The notes beneath the pieces were generated by a model that did not search any database, was not told where the DNA came from, and saw nothing but the letters and a program-made list of their open reading frames with translations. The position numbers and the translations under genes are program-made. Of a DNA stretch of 64,000 bases, positions 40,750 through 49,522 are shown piece after piece (the first letter of the stretch is position 1; every line of letters starts with the position of its first letter). Source of the DNA: Nocardioides sp. W7 (GTDB lineage: Bacteria; Actinomycetota; Actinomycetes; Propionibacteriales; Nocardioidaceae); NCBI RefSeq assembly GCF_022919075.1, contig NZ_CP095078.1, forward strand, positions 5,022,001-5,086,000, written 5' to 3'.

Positions 40750-42039
40750 TCAGGCCCGGTCGAGGCTGCCCACCCGTTTGAGCACCGGAGCGGCCAGCAC
40801 GCCGTGCAGGAGCACCGACGCAACGATCGTGAACCCGACCGTGGACCACAGCCAGTCGGCACCGAGGGACGGGTGCTCCCCCGCGGCGTAGGCCAGGTAG
40901 TAGATCGACCCGATCCCGCGTACCCCGAAGAACGCCGCGGCGGCCTGCTGGCCGCGGTCCAGCCCGCCCGTCTGGTGGGTACGACGGGCGAACGCTGCCA
41001 GCGCCACGAACCCGAACAGCGGCCGGATCACCAGCAGCAGCGCGAGCCCGATCGCCACGCCCCGCCAGTCCAGCGCGTCGAGCAGCCCCCGGGTCAGCGC
41101 GATGCCCAGCACTAGCAGCACGAAGAGGGTCAGCAGCCGCTCCAGCCGCTCGGTCACCTCGTGCATCGCCGCGTGGTAGTCGTGCGACCGCTCGGCGGAG
41201 CGGAAGGTCATCGCGCACGCGAAGACGGCCAGGAAGCCGTAGCCGCCGGCGATCTCCCCGACCCCGTAGGACCCGACCAGCGCCGCCAGGGCGAGCAGGG
41301 ACTCCCCCCGTTCGGCCACCCGCAGCGAGGCGCTGGCCGAGCGGAACGCGACGAAGGAGAGCAGTCGACCCATCACGATGCCGACCGCGACGCCGATCAG
41401 GATCTTGGCCACGACGTAGAAGGCGAACCACTCCAGGCCCCACAGGTGCAGGGTGCCCTCGGTCGCGAGCAGGATCGCCAGGTAGACGAACGGGAAGGCC
41501 AGGCCGTCGTTCAGCCCGGCCTCGGAGGTGAGCGTGAAGCGCAGCTCGTCGCGCTCGTCGACCTCGTGCTCCTTCTCCCCGGTCTGCGGGCCGGCGACCT
41601 GGACGTCGCTGGCCAGCACCGGGTCGGTCGGGGCGAGCACCGCACCGAGCAGGATCGCGGCGGGTGCCGCCAGGCCGGCCCACCAGCCGAGCAGCGCGAC
41701 CGCGCCGATGCACAGCGGCATCGCGATCCCCAGCAGCCGCCAGGTCGGCGCCCAGCCACCCCAGGTCCGCGGGTCCCGCACCGACAGCGGCCGGTCCAGC
41801 GCCAGGCCGACCCCCATCAGCGCGACGATCACCACCAGCTCGGTGACGTGCTCGATCGCCGCCCGGTTCTGCTGCGGGTCGATCGGCAGGCCGTCGGGCA
41901 GCGAGGTGAGCCCGAGCAGCATCCCCACGCCGACGAGCACCATCGGGGCCGAGATGGCCCAGCGGCTGAGGAGGTCGGGCAGGACGATCGCCAGCAGCAG
42001 GCTGCCGCCGGCGACGACGTAGACGAGATCGGCGGTCAC
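40750..42039 (-). CDS. Cation:proton antiporter, CPA1 family
   Basis: 429 residues and about 12 hydrophobic helices. The sodium/proton exchanger core is visible: APTDPVLASDVQV (about 136-148) and FTLTSEAGLNDGLAFPFVYL (about 168-187) with the conserved Asp. No C-terminal regulatory domain. It lies 18 bases downstream of the amidase gene on the same strand. Confidence 0.88.
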   Translation of the reverse strand: MTADLVYVVAGGSLLLAIVLPDLLSRWAISAPMVLVGVGMLLGLTSLPDGLPIDPQQNRAAIEHVTELVVIVALMGVGLALDRPLSVRDPRTWGGWAPTWRLLGIAMPLCIGAVALLGWWAGLAAPAAILLGAVLAPTDPVLASDVQVAGPQTGEKEHEVDERDELRFTLTSEAGLNDGLAFPFVYLAILLATEGTLHLWGLEWFAFYVVAKILIGVAVGIVMGRLLSFVAFRSASASLRVAERGESLLALAALVGSYGVGEIAGGYGFLAVFACAMTFRSAERSHDYHAAMHEVTERLERLLTLFVLLVLGIALTRGLLDALDWRGVAIGLALLLVIRPLFGFVALAAFARRTHQTGGLDRGQQAAAAFFGVRGIGSIYYLAYAAGEHPSLGADWLWSTVGFTIVASVLLHGVLAAPVLKRVGSLDRA

Positions 42040-42057
42040 GTCCCCCGGTACCCGGGG

Positions 42058-43476
42058 CTACGCCCGCGGTCGTACGCCAGCGGCCCCCTCGAACGCCGCC
42101 GCCACCTCGAGCAGCCGCCGGTCGGCGCCGTGCGGGGCCACGAGCTGCACGCCGACCGGCAGGCCGGCGGCCGTCCACCCGGCGGGCACCGAGATCGCGG
42201 GGCAGCCGGTGACGGTGATGAGGTACGCCGAGCGCATCCAGTCCAGGTACGTCGCCATCGGGCGGCCGTTGATCTCGGCGGGGAACTCCTGGTCCGCGGG
42301 GAACGGCGGCACCTGGGAGACCGGCAGCACCAGGACGTCGTACTGCTGGAAGAACAGGCGCATCCGCTCGGCGAGCGTGGTGCGCCGGGTGTAGGCGCGG
42401 GCGACGTCGGCGCCGCTCAGGTGCTCGCCGAGCCGGATGTTGTCGGCGAGCGACTGCTTGAGCTCGCCGGGGTGCTCGGCCAGCAGCGGGCCGAGCTTGG
42501 CGTGCAGGTGCCAGGCGCGCAGGGTGCGGAAGGTGTCGTCGGCCTCGCGCAGGTCGGGGTACGCCGCCGCGACGCGGGCGCCCGCACCGGCGAACGTCGC
42601 GGCGGACGACTCGACGACCGCGGCGACCTCGTCGTCGACCTCGAACGCGCCGCCCAGGTCGACGCTGAGCGCGACCCGGAGGCCGTCGAGTGCCCCGGCG
42701 CCGGGCGGCAGCGCCTCGGCGAAGACCCGGCCGGGGTCGCCGAGCGCGTGCGGCGCCCGAGGGTCGGGTCCGGCCAGCACGCCCAGCAGCAGCGCCAGGT
42801 CGCCCACGTCGCGGGCCATCGGGCCGCCGACCGAGGTGGTCTCCCACTGGTTGTACAGCGGCCACTCCGGCACCCGGCCCAGGCTCGGGCGCAGTCCGAC
42901 CACGCCGCAGAACGACGCGGGGTTGCGCAGCGAACCGCCCATGTCGGAGCCGTCGGCGAGCGGCACCATCCCGGACGCGAGCGCGGCCGCCGCTCCCCCG
43001 CTGGAGCCGCCCGCGCTGCGGGTCGGGTCGTGCGGGTTGCGGGTGGTGCCGAAGACCCGGTTGAAGGTGTGCGAGCCGGCCGCGAACTCCGGCACGTTGG
43101 TCTTGCCGAGCAGGACCACGCCGGCCCGGCGGATCCGCTCGACGATCAGCTCGTCCTCGTCGGGGACGTGGTCGGCGAAGAGCCGGGAGCCGTACGTCGT
43201 GCGCCAACCCGCCGTCGCGTGCGTGTCCTTCACCGCGAACGGCAGGCCGTGCAGGGCACCCAGCCGGCCGCCGTCGGACTGGTAGCGGTCGGCCTCGTCG
43301 GCCCCGGCCCGCGCCCGGTCGGCATCGAGGCTGACGATCGCGTTCAGCTCCGGGTTGCGGGCATCGATCCGCTCCAGGTGCAGCTCCAGCAGCTCGCGGG
43401 CGGAGACCCGTCGCTCCCGCACCGCCGCGACCATCGCGCGGGCGGACGAGTCAGGGGTGATCGGTGGCTGGCTCAC
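42058..43476 (-). CDS. Amidase-signature family hydrolase
   Basis: 472 residues. The Ser-cisSer-Lys triad region is clear: Lys in LPFAVKDTHATAG (about 82-94), the Gly/Ser core AGGSSGGAAAALASG (about 156-170) and the nucleophile in GSDMGGSLRNPASF (about 177-190). The family hydrolyses amides from malonamide to 1-carboxybiuret (AtzE) and allophanate (AtzF). The substrate cannot be read. It lies just downstream of the molybdenum-hydroxylase operon, making it a candidate for a late step of ureide catabolism. The GTG at 43476 lies in a sequence like the palindromic repeats that fill the gap upstream. Confidence 0.88.
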   Translation of the reverse strand: MSQPPITPDSSARAMVAAVRERRVSARELLELHLERIDARNPELNAIVSLDADRARAGADEADRYQSDGGRLGALHGLPFAVKDTHATAGWRTTYGSRLFADHVPDEDELIVERIRRAGVVLLGKTNVPEFAAGSHTFNRVFGTTRNPHDPTRSAGGSSGGAAAALASGMVPLADGSDMGGSLRNPASFCGVVGLRPSLGRVPEWPLYNQWETTSVGGPMARDVGDLALLLGVLAGPDPRAPHALGDPGRVFAEALPPGAGALDGLRVALSVDLGGAFEVDDEVAAVVESSAATFAGAGARVAAAYPDLREADDTFRTLRAWHLHAKLGPLLAEHPGELKQSLADNIRLGEHLSGADVARAYTRRTTLAERMRLFFQQYDVLVLPVSQVPPFPADQEFPAEINGRPMATYLDWMRSAYLITVTGCPAISVPAGWTAAGLPVGVQLVAPHGADRRLLEVAAAFEGAAGVRPRA

Positions 43477-43492
43477 CGGGGCCCCGGGGTGC

Positions 43493-43616
43493 GCGGTGAG
43501 CTGTCCACCGTTCGTGGCAGCGGATCGGTGGCTGGCGCACCGCCGACGCGGCGCGACCCGGTCGGGCGGTGAGCTGGGCACCGTTCCGGCCGCAGCATCG
43601 GTGGCTGCCTCACCGC
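43493..43616. repeat. Pair of ~50-bp palindromic repeat units (site 2)
   Basis: Unit 1 is about 43493-43543 and unit 2 about 43565-43616. Both read GCGGTGAGCTG, (T/G)(C/G)CACCGTTC, an inner G/C-rich part, ATCGGTGGCTG and CACCGCC. GGTGAG pairs with CTCACC, and CCACCG with CGGTGG. Unit 2 overlaps the coxG stop codon. A partial copy (ATCGGTGGCTGGCTCACCG) overlaps the amidase start at 43460-43479. The same repeat pair is at 23208-23342. Confidence 0.6.
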
Positions 43617-44248
43617 CGCCGCCCGAACAGCGAGCCCGCGACGACGCCCAGCAGCACCAGGCCGGCGCCGACGGCGATGCCCTTGAGGAAGTCGTCGGGG
43701 GCGGATGCCTTCGCGGGAGCGGTGAAGACCGTGGTCCCGGGGGCTGCGGGGGTCTCGACACCGGCCGGCGCCGGCGCGCCGGACTGATCGAGCGCTGGGC
43801 CGGCGATCGCGGCGCCGACGTTGCCGAAGAACTCGCCGGCCATCCGCTTCGAGACGCTGGTGAGCATCCGCTGGCCCACGCCGCCGACCATCCCGCCGAC
43901 CGTCGCGTCGGCGTCGTACGACACCTCGGTGCCGCCGTCGACCTCGGCGAACGAGACGGCGACCCGGGCGTCGACCGTGCCCGGCGCACCGGACCCCGAC
44001 AGCGTCATCACCAGCGAGCGCTCCGGGACCAGGTCGGAGAGCGTGCAGGTGCCGGCGTAGGTGCCCTTGATCGCGGCCACGCCGGCGGTGACGGTCATGT
44101 CGTAGGCGTGCTCGTTCCCAGGGATCGGGGGGCGGGCCGCCAGCCGCTCGCAGCCGGGGATGGTGGCCACGAGCACGGCCGGGTCGAGCAGGGCGTCCCA
44201 CACCTGGTTGATCGGCGCGGCGATGACGTTCGAACCCTGGATCCTCAT
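43610..44248 (-). CDS. CoxG-like SRPBCC protein with C-terminal membrane anchor
   Basis: 212 residues. SRPBCC domain (about 1-145: MRIQGSNVIAAPINQVWDAL, then PGCERLA and GTYAGTC), a Pro/Ala linker, and a C-terminal transmembrane helix (GIAVGAGLVLLGVVAGSLFG, about 189-208) ending RRR. CoxG proteins accompany aerobic CO-dehydrogenase-type enzymes; a mycobacterial CoxG has been reported to carry menaquinone for its enzyme. Here it is the last gene of the operon, its ATG overlapping the large-subunit stop. It could connect the hydroxylase to the quinone pool. Confidence 0.85.
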   Translation of the reverse strand: MRIQGSNVIAAPINQVWDALLDPAVLVATIPGCERLAARPPIPGNEHAYDMTVTAGVAAIKGTYAGTCTLSDLVPERSLVMTLSGSGAPGTVDARVAVSFAEVDGGTEVSYDADATVGGMVGGVGQRMLTSVSKRMAGEFFGNVGAAIAGPALDQSGAPAPAGVETPAAPGTTVFTAPAKASAPDDFLKGIAVGAGLVLLGVVAGSLFGRRR

Positions 44249-46656
44249 GCGGTGTGCTCCTGGCTGGGGTGGGACTGGCGCAGGTGGAAGAGCTCGGACG
44301 GCGAGATGGGCATCGCGGTGATCGCCAGGCCCGGGATGGACAGCCTCTCGGCGTCCTCGATCGCGGCCGCGAACACTGCGGCCGACGGGATCACGCCCGC
44401 CTCCCCCGCGCCCTTGATGCCGAGCGGGTTCAGCGGTGACGGGGTCTCGAGGTGGTCGATGTCGATGCCGTCGGGGACCTCGGTGACGTACGGCATCAGG
44501 AAGTCCATGAAGGAGGCGTTCTGCAGCTGGCCGTTCTCGTCGTACGCCATCCGCTCGTAGAGCGCGCCGGCCACGCCCTGGGCGACGCCGCCGTGGATCT
44601 GGCCCTCGACGATCATCGGATTGATCAGCTTCCCGCAGTCGTGGACGACGGCGTACTTCAGGATGGTGATCTCCGCCGTCTCCGGGTCGGTCTCGACGAT
44701 CACCGCGTGCATGCCGGAGGCGAACGTCGCCCGCTCGGGGCTGTAGAAGTCGCGGCCCTCGAGGCCCGGCTCCTCGTCCTCGGGCACCGGCGGCTTGCCC
44801 GGGTCGCCGACCGAGAACTGGGTCGCCGCCTTCGACGCCTCGTCGAAGGCGTAGCGCAGCGGGTTCGAGAGCACCGAGACCGTGCCCAGGTCGAGCGAGC
44901 TGCCCGGCGAGCCCTTCACCGAGACGACGCCGTCGACGATCTCCAGGTCCTCCTCGGACGCCTCGAGCGCCTCGGCGGCGATCTTCAGCACCTTCTCCTT
45001 GGCCCGCCTGGCGGCCAGGTGGATCGCCGAGCCGCTCATCACGGCGGCCCGCGAGGCGAAGGTGCCGACGGCGTACGGCATCCGCCGGGTGTCGCCGGTG
45101 ACGACCTCGACGTCCTCCAGTCGGACCCCCAGCTCGTCGGCGACCAGCTGCGCGAACACGGTCGCGTGCCCCTGGCCCTGGGTGGTCAGGCCGGTGGCGA
45201 CCTTGACCTTGCCGGTGGTCTCGATGTGCACGTGCGCGCCCTCGTAGGGGCCGACGCCGGTGCCCTCGACGTAGCAGGCCAGGCCGATGCCGACCCGCCG
45301 ACCGACCGCGGCCATCTCCTTCTGGAACGCGGGGAACTCGTCCCAGCCGACCAGCGCCTTGATCTTCTCCAGCGAGGCCGGGTAGTCGCCGGAGTCGTAC
45401 TCCAGCTCCCGCCCGTCCTGGAAGATCAGCCCCTGGTCGTAGGGGAACTCGTCGGGCTGGATGAAGTTCGTGGCCCGCACCTCCGCGCGGTCCTTGCCGA
45501 GGTACTCGGCGATCGCGTCCATGGTGCGCTCCATGACGAAGCAGCCCTGCGGCCGCCCGGCGCCGCGGTACGGCGTGACCATCACGGTGTTGGTGTAGAC
45601 CGACTCGAAGACGACCCGGTAGACCTCGGGCTTGTACGGCCCGAGCAGCTGGGTCGAGGTGATGATCGGGACGATCAGGCCGTACGGCGTGTACGCGCCG
45701 TGGTCGTGCCAGAACGCCACGTCGAGCCCGAGCAGACGGCCGTCGTCGTCGAACCCGACCTCGACGTGGTGCACCTGGCCGCGCTCGTGGGCGCTGGAGA
45801 TGAAGTGCTCGCGGCGGTCCTCGGTGAACTTCACCGTGCGGCCCAGCGCGCGGGCCGCCAGCGGGACGAGCAGCTCCTCGGGCCACGGGTGGTTGATCTT
45901 CACGCCGAAGCCGCCGCCCACGTCGGGGGTGATCACGTCGACCTGGCCGAGGTCGAGCTCCAGCTTCACCGCGACGACCGCGCGCACGCCGGTCGAGCTC
46001 TGGGTCGAGGTCCACACCTGCATCCGGTTGAGGTCGGGGTCCCAGCGGGCGACCGTGCCGCGGCCCTCCATCGGCGTGCAGGCGCTGCGCTCGACGGTGA
46101 GGTCGAGCTCGAGGCGGTGCGGCGCCTTCGCGATCGCCGCCTGCGCGTCGCCGGTCTGCTGCTCCATCCGGGCGCCGACGTTGCCCGGCACGTCCTCGTG
46201 GACCAGCCGGTCCGCGGCGCGGGCGGCGTCGATGCCGACGACGGGCGGCAGCACGTCGTACGTCACCCGGATGCGGTCGAGCGCGTCCTCGGCGACGTAG
46301 CGGTCCTCGGCGACCACGAACGCCACCGCCTCGCCGGCGTAGTTCACCTCGTCCTTGGCCAGGGCGTACTGCGTGCGGCCGTGAGTCAGGGCCGGGTGCG
46401 GGATCAGCAGCGGCAGCGGCTCGGCCATCGGACCGGTCAGGTCGTCGTGGGTCCAGACGGCGTGCACGCCCTCGAGGTCGAGCACCGCGTCGACGTCGAT
46501 GTCGACGATCCGGGCGTGCGCGTGCGGGCTGCGCAGCACCGCCGCGTGCAGGGTCGCCGGGCCTACAGCCACGTCGTCGACGTAGCGCCCCTGTCCGCGC
46601 AGGAACCGCTGGTCCTCGACCCGCTGCACCCCCTGGCCCATCAGCTTCGTGGTCAC
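44245..46656 (-). CDS. Molybdenum hydroxylase large subunit (xanthine dehydrogenase/CoxL family)
   Basis: 803 residues from GTG 46656, overlapping the iron-sulfur subunit stop. Mo-pterin binding segments include DVGGGFGVK, TPYRGAGRPQGCFVME (about 379-394) and QGQGHATVFAQLVADELG. The catalytic Glu is in IKGAGEAGVIPS near the C-terminus. The loop is the YRGAGR type, not the AYxCSFR of true form I CO dehydrogenase, so CO is an unlikely substrate. Family members hydroxylate heterocycles with water and pass electrons via FeS and FAD. A nucleobase permease heads the operon, which suggests a purine or pyrimidine substrate such as uracil or xanthine. Confidence 0.9.
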   Translation of the reverse strand: MTTKLMGQGVQRVEDQRFLRGQGRYVDDVAVGPATLHAAVLRSPHAHARIVDIDVDAVLDLEGVHAVWTHDDLTGPMAEPLPLLIPHPALTHGRTQYALAKDEVNYAGEAVAFVVAEDRYVAEDALDRIRVTYDVLPPVVGIDAARAADRLVHEDVPGNVGARMEQQTGDAQAAIAKAPHRLELDLTVERSACTPMEGRGTVARWDPDLNRMQVWTSTQSSTGVRAVVAVKLELDLGQVDVITPDVGGGFGVKINHPWPEELLVPLAARALGRTVKFTEDRREHFISSAHERGQVHHVEVGFDDDGRLLGLDVAFWHDHGAYTPYGLIVPIITSTQLLGPYKPEVYRVVFESVYTNTVMVTPYRGAGRPQGCFVMERTMDAIAEYLGKDRAEVRATNFIQPDEFPYDQGLIFQDGRELEYDSGDYPASLEKIKALVGWDEFPAFQKEMAAVGRRVGIGLACYVEGTGVGPYEGAHVHIETTGKVKVATGLTTQGQGHATVFAQLVADELGVRLEDVEVVTGDTRRMPYAVGTFASRAAVMSGSAIHLAARRAKEKVLKIAAEALEASEEDLEIVDGVVSVKGSPGSSLDLGTVSVLSNPLRYAFDEASKAATQFSVGDPGKPPVPEDEEPGLEGRDFYSPERATFASGMHAVIVETDPETAEITILKYAVVHDCGKLINPMIVEGQIHGGVAQGVAGALYERMAYDENGQLQNASFMDFLMPYVTEVPDGIDIDHLETPSPLNPLGIKGAGEAGVIPSAAVFAAAIEDAERLSIPGLAITAMPISPSELFHLRQSHPSQEHTA

Positions 46657-47186
46657 GGCGTTTCCTCGTTGGTCGAGGAGCCCTCGCGAGGAACGAGCGA
46701 GGGCGTATCGAGACCCAGCTCGGCGGCTCGCTCCACGGCCCTGACGATGTTCTGGTAGCCGGTGCAGCGGCACAGGTTGCCGGCGACCATCTCGCGGCAC
46801 TCCTCGTGCGTGGGGGTCGGGTTGGCCCGCAGCCCCGCGGTGATGGTGGTCAGGAAGCCCGGCGTGCAGAAGCCGCACTGCAGGCCGTGGCACTCCACGA
46901 ACGCCTGCTGCACGTTGCTCAGGGTGCCGTCGGGACGGGCCAGCCCCTCGACGGTGGTGATCTCCTGGCCCTGCGCGGAGACCGCGAACATCAGGCAGGC
47001 GCGCACCGGGGCACCGTCGAGCAGCACCGTGCAGGCGCCGCACACGCCGTGCTCGCAGCCGACGTGGGTGCCGGTGAGGCCGAGGTCGTGGCGCAGCGCG
47101 TCCGAGAGCAGCCGCCGACCCGGCACCCGGACGTCGTACGACGCACCGTTCACACTCAGGCGTACGTCGTGCAGCTCCTCGCTCAC
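46653..47186 (-). CDS. Molybdenum hydroxylase 2Fe-2S subunit
   Basis: 177 residues. Plant-type ferredoxin cluster (CEHGVCGACTVLLDG) and C-terminal helical cluster domain (CHGLQCGFCTPG then NLCRCTGYQNI): eight cysteines for two [2Fe-2S] centres. It passes electrons from molybdenum to FAD. The last about 20 residues (GLDTPSLVPREGSSTNE plus ETP) are not family-like; they are encoded by a REP-like element at 46669-46715 that extends the C-terminus. Stop and start overlap both neighbours by GTGA. Confidence 0.92.
   Translation of the reverse strand: MSEELHDVRLSVNGASYDVRVPGRRLLSDALRHDLGLTGTHVGCEHGVCGACTVLLDGAPVRACLMFAVSAQGQEITTVEGLARPDGTLSNVQQAFVECHGLQCGFCTPGFLTTITAGLRANPTPTHEECREMVAGNLCRCTGYQNIVRAVERAAELGLDTPSLVPREGSSTNEETP
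46669..46715 (-). repeat. REP-like element forming the C-terminus of the 2Fe-2S subunit gene
   Basis: The minus strand begins GGTCTCGATACGCC, contains CCCTCGC/GCGAGGG arms, and ends GGTCGA-like TCGACCAA. It shares the GGTCTCGATACGCC start and reading frame with the element in hyuA. It replaces or extends the normal end of the protein. Confidence 0.65.
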
Positions 47187-48022
47187 GGTGCCCCCTCCCG
47201 GGATCGGAGCTCCGCGTCCCGGACCGCCGACCCGACCACCCGCTCGGTGAGCACCCGCACCAGCTGGGAGCGGTACGCCGCGGTCGCGTGGATGTCGCCG
47301 ACGGGATCGAGCTCGGCCAGCGCGGCCGCGCCCCGCTCCCCGGCCGGGACGCCGCTCAGGTCGACGACCGTCGGCACGTCGCTGACCGACACGAACCCCG
47401 CCTTGACCGTCTCGCCGTCGGCCAGCGCCGCGACCCCGCACAGCGCGTAGTCGCCGTGCCGCCGCGCGATCTCCTCGAAGGCCACGCCGGCCCCGGCCGG
47501 AAGAGCCGGGAAGTCCGCCGACACCGCGATCTCGTCGGGGGCCAGCGACGACTCCAGCGGACCGAGGAACAGCTCGGCCGCGGCGATCGTGCGTCGGCCG
47601 CGCACCGAGGCCACCTCCACCGAGCCGCCGAGCAGGGTGAGCACGACCGGCATCTCGGCGGCCGCGTCCGCATGCACCAGCGAGCCCACCGTGGTGCCGC
47701 GGTTGCGGATCGTCGCGTGGGCGACGTGGGCCAGGGCCAGGCTGACGAGCGGCTGCGTGCGTCGTACCTCCGCCGAGGCGAGGACGTCGGCGTGCCGGGC
47801 CAGCGCCCCGATCCGGACCCCCCGGTCGTCGACCCGGATGCCGGCCAGCTCGGCCAGCCCGTTGATGTCGACCAGCGCGCTCGGCTGGGCCAGCCGCATC
47901 GACAGCAGCGGCACCAGGCTCTGGCCGCCGGCCAGCACCTTGGCGTGCGGGTCGGCGGCCAGCGTCGCGATCGCCTCGTCGAGGGTCGACGGGCGGTGGT
48001 ACGCGAACGGTGCGGGCTTCAC
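47183..48022 (-). CDS. Molybdenum hydroxylase FAD-binding subunit
   Basis: 279 residues of the CO-dehydrogenase medium-subunit type. FAD-binding motifs AGGQSLVPLLSMRL (about 31-44) and ATIRNRGTTVGSLVHADAAA (about 103-122) are seen, with the C-terminal domain following. It accepts electrons from the [2Fe-2S] subunit. The GTG overlaps the permease stop. Confidence 0.92.
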   Translation of the reverse strand: MKPAPFAYHRPSTLDEAIATLAADPHAKVLAGGQSLVPLLSMRLAQPSALVDINGLAELAGIRVDDRGVRIGALARHADVLASAEVRRTQPLVSLALAHVAHATIRNRGTTVGSLVHADAAAEMPVVLTLLGGSVEVASVRGRRTIAAAELFLGPLESSLAPDEIAVSADFPALPAGAGVAFEEIARRHGDYALCGVAALADGETVKAGFVSVSDVPTVVDLSGVPAGERGAAALAELDPVGDIHATAAYRSQLVRVLTERVVGSAVRDAELRSREGAP

Positions 48023-49377
48023 AGGTTCCGGGTCACCTCGCCCGCGGAGGCGTTCAGGTTGCGGGCCACCAGGTGGTAGTAGGCGATGACGACGATCGTG
48101 CCGAACGCGATGCCGGTGAGCGCGAAGTCGTCGGTGATCTCCAAGGTGACGTCGCCGACGCCGATGATGATGCCGGCGGCCAGACCGACCAGGTTGACGG
48201 GATTGGCGAAGTCGACCCGGTTGTCGACCCAGATCTTGGCGCCGACCAGGCCGATCATCCCGTAGAGGACGACGGTGATGCCGCCGAGGACGCCGCCCGG
48301 GGTCGCGTTCACGATGGCGCCGAACTTCGGGCACAGACCCAGCAGGATCGCCACGATGGCCGCCGCGTAGTAGGCGGCGGTCGAGTAGACCTTGGTCGCA
48401 CCCATCACGCCGATGTTCTCGGCGTACGTCGTCGTCGGGCTGCCCCCGAACAGGCTGGCCAGGGCGGTCGCGGCACCGTCGGCGCCGAGGGCCCGGCCCA
48501 TGTAGGGGTCCAGGTTCTCGCCGGTCATCTCGGCGACCGCCTTGACGTGGCCGGTGTTCTCGGCGATCAGCGCGATCACGCCCGGCAGCACGAGCAGGAT
48601 GAAGGTCAGCGAGAAGCTCGGGCCGTGTACGACGTCCACGCCGTCGGCGAGGGTGCCGCTCGGCAGGCCGATCCAGTCGGCGGCCTGCACGCCCGCCCAG
48701 GTCACCCGGTCGTGCTCGGTGGCCTCGGTCGCACCGCCGAGCACCGAGGTGATCGGGCCGAAGACGCCGTCGAAGAGCCACGAGACCAGGTAGCCGAAGA
48801 CCAGCGCCAGCAGCACGGCGATCCGCGACCAGAAGCCGGGGAGCAGCACCGCGGCGGCCACCATGAAGGTGGCGGTGAGCAGCGCGACCCACTGGTCCTG
48901 CGGCCAGTAGACGTCCGCGACCACCGGCGCCAGGTTGAAGCCGATGAGCATGACGACCGCGCCGGTGACGGCCGGCGGCAGGATCTTGTGGATCAGGCCC
49001 GCGCCGGCGAAGTGCACCAGCACGCCGACCGCCAGCAGCACCAGGCCGGCGACCAGGATCGCCCCGGTCACGTCCGCGGAGTCACCGTCCTGGCCCCGGA
49101 TCGCGACGACGCCGCCCACGAACGACGCGCTGGTCCCGAGGTAGCTGGGCACCTTGTTGCTGCACACCAGCAGGAACATGATCGTGCAGATCCCGGAGAA
49201 CATGATGGCGAGGTTGGGGTCGAGCCCCATCACCAGCGGGAAGACGAACGTCGCCCCGAACATCGCCACGACGTGCTGGGCGCCGAGGCCCGCCGTCTTC
49301 CCCCAGCTCAGCCGCTGGTGCGGCGCGACCGCCACCCCCGGAGCCGGGTCGACCTTCTCCCACGAGAACAACGACAT
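48019..49377 (-). CDS. NCS2-family nucleobase (uracil/xanthine) permease
   Basis: 452 residues with about 13-14 hydrophobic helices. NCS2 signatures: VAMFGATFVFPLVMGLDPNL (about 34-53), AENTGHVKAVAEMTGENLDP with the conserved Glu, GGSPTTTYAENIGVMGATKV, and PGGVLGGITVVLYGMIG. The family moves uracil, xanthine or urate with protons. It is the first gene of the permease-hydroxylase operon and the best clue to the enzyme's substrate. ATG 49377 follows GGAGGTGC. Confidence 0.92.
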   Translation of the reverse strand: MSLFSWEKVDPAPGVAVAPHQRLSWGKTAGLGAQHVVAMFGATFVFPLVMGLDPNLAIMFSGICTIMFLLVCSNKVPSYLGTSASFVGGVVAIRGQDGDSADVTGAILVAGLVLLAVGVLVHFAGAGLIHKILPPAVTGAVVMLIGFNLAPVVADVYWPQDQWVALLTATFMVAAAVLLPGFWSRIAVLLALVFGYLVSWLFDGVFGPITSVLGGATEATEHDRVTWAGVQAADWIGLPSGTLADGVDVVHGPSFSLTFILLVLPGVIALIAENTGHVKAVAEMTGENLDPYMGRALGADGAATALASLFGGSPTTTYAENIGVMGATKVYSTAAYYAAAIVAILLGLCPKFGAIVNATPGGVLGGITVVLYGMIGLVGAKIWVDNRVDFANPVNLVGLAAGIIIGVGDVTLEITDDFALTGIAFGTIVVIAYYHLVARNLNASAGEVTRNL

Positions 49378-49522
49378 GCCCGCACCTCCATCACCGGCGG
49401 CCCGCGGCCGCAGAGGAACCACAACGTAGTGATCCCCATGACACACCCTCGACGGCCACTCCTGCCGAAGGAACGCCGAATCCGCTGGCACCACTTGACC
49501 GCCGAGTCAGCAGAAGTGGTGG

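Noticed and set aside
44221-44260. tRNA-like TTCGAACCC stretch
   Set aside because: It lies at the start of coxG and has no acceptor or anticodon arms.
44245-48022. Aerobic carbon monoxide dehydrogenase (coxMSL)
   Set aside because: The Mo subunit has a YRGAGR loop rather than the form I AYxCSFR motif, and the operon begins with a nucleobase permease. CO oxidation is not supported.
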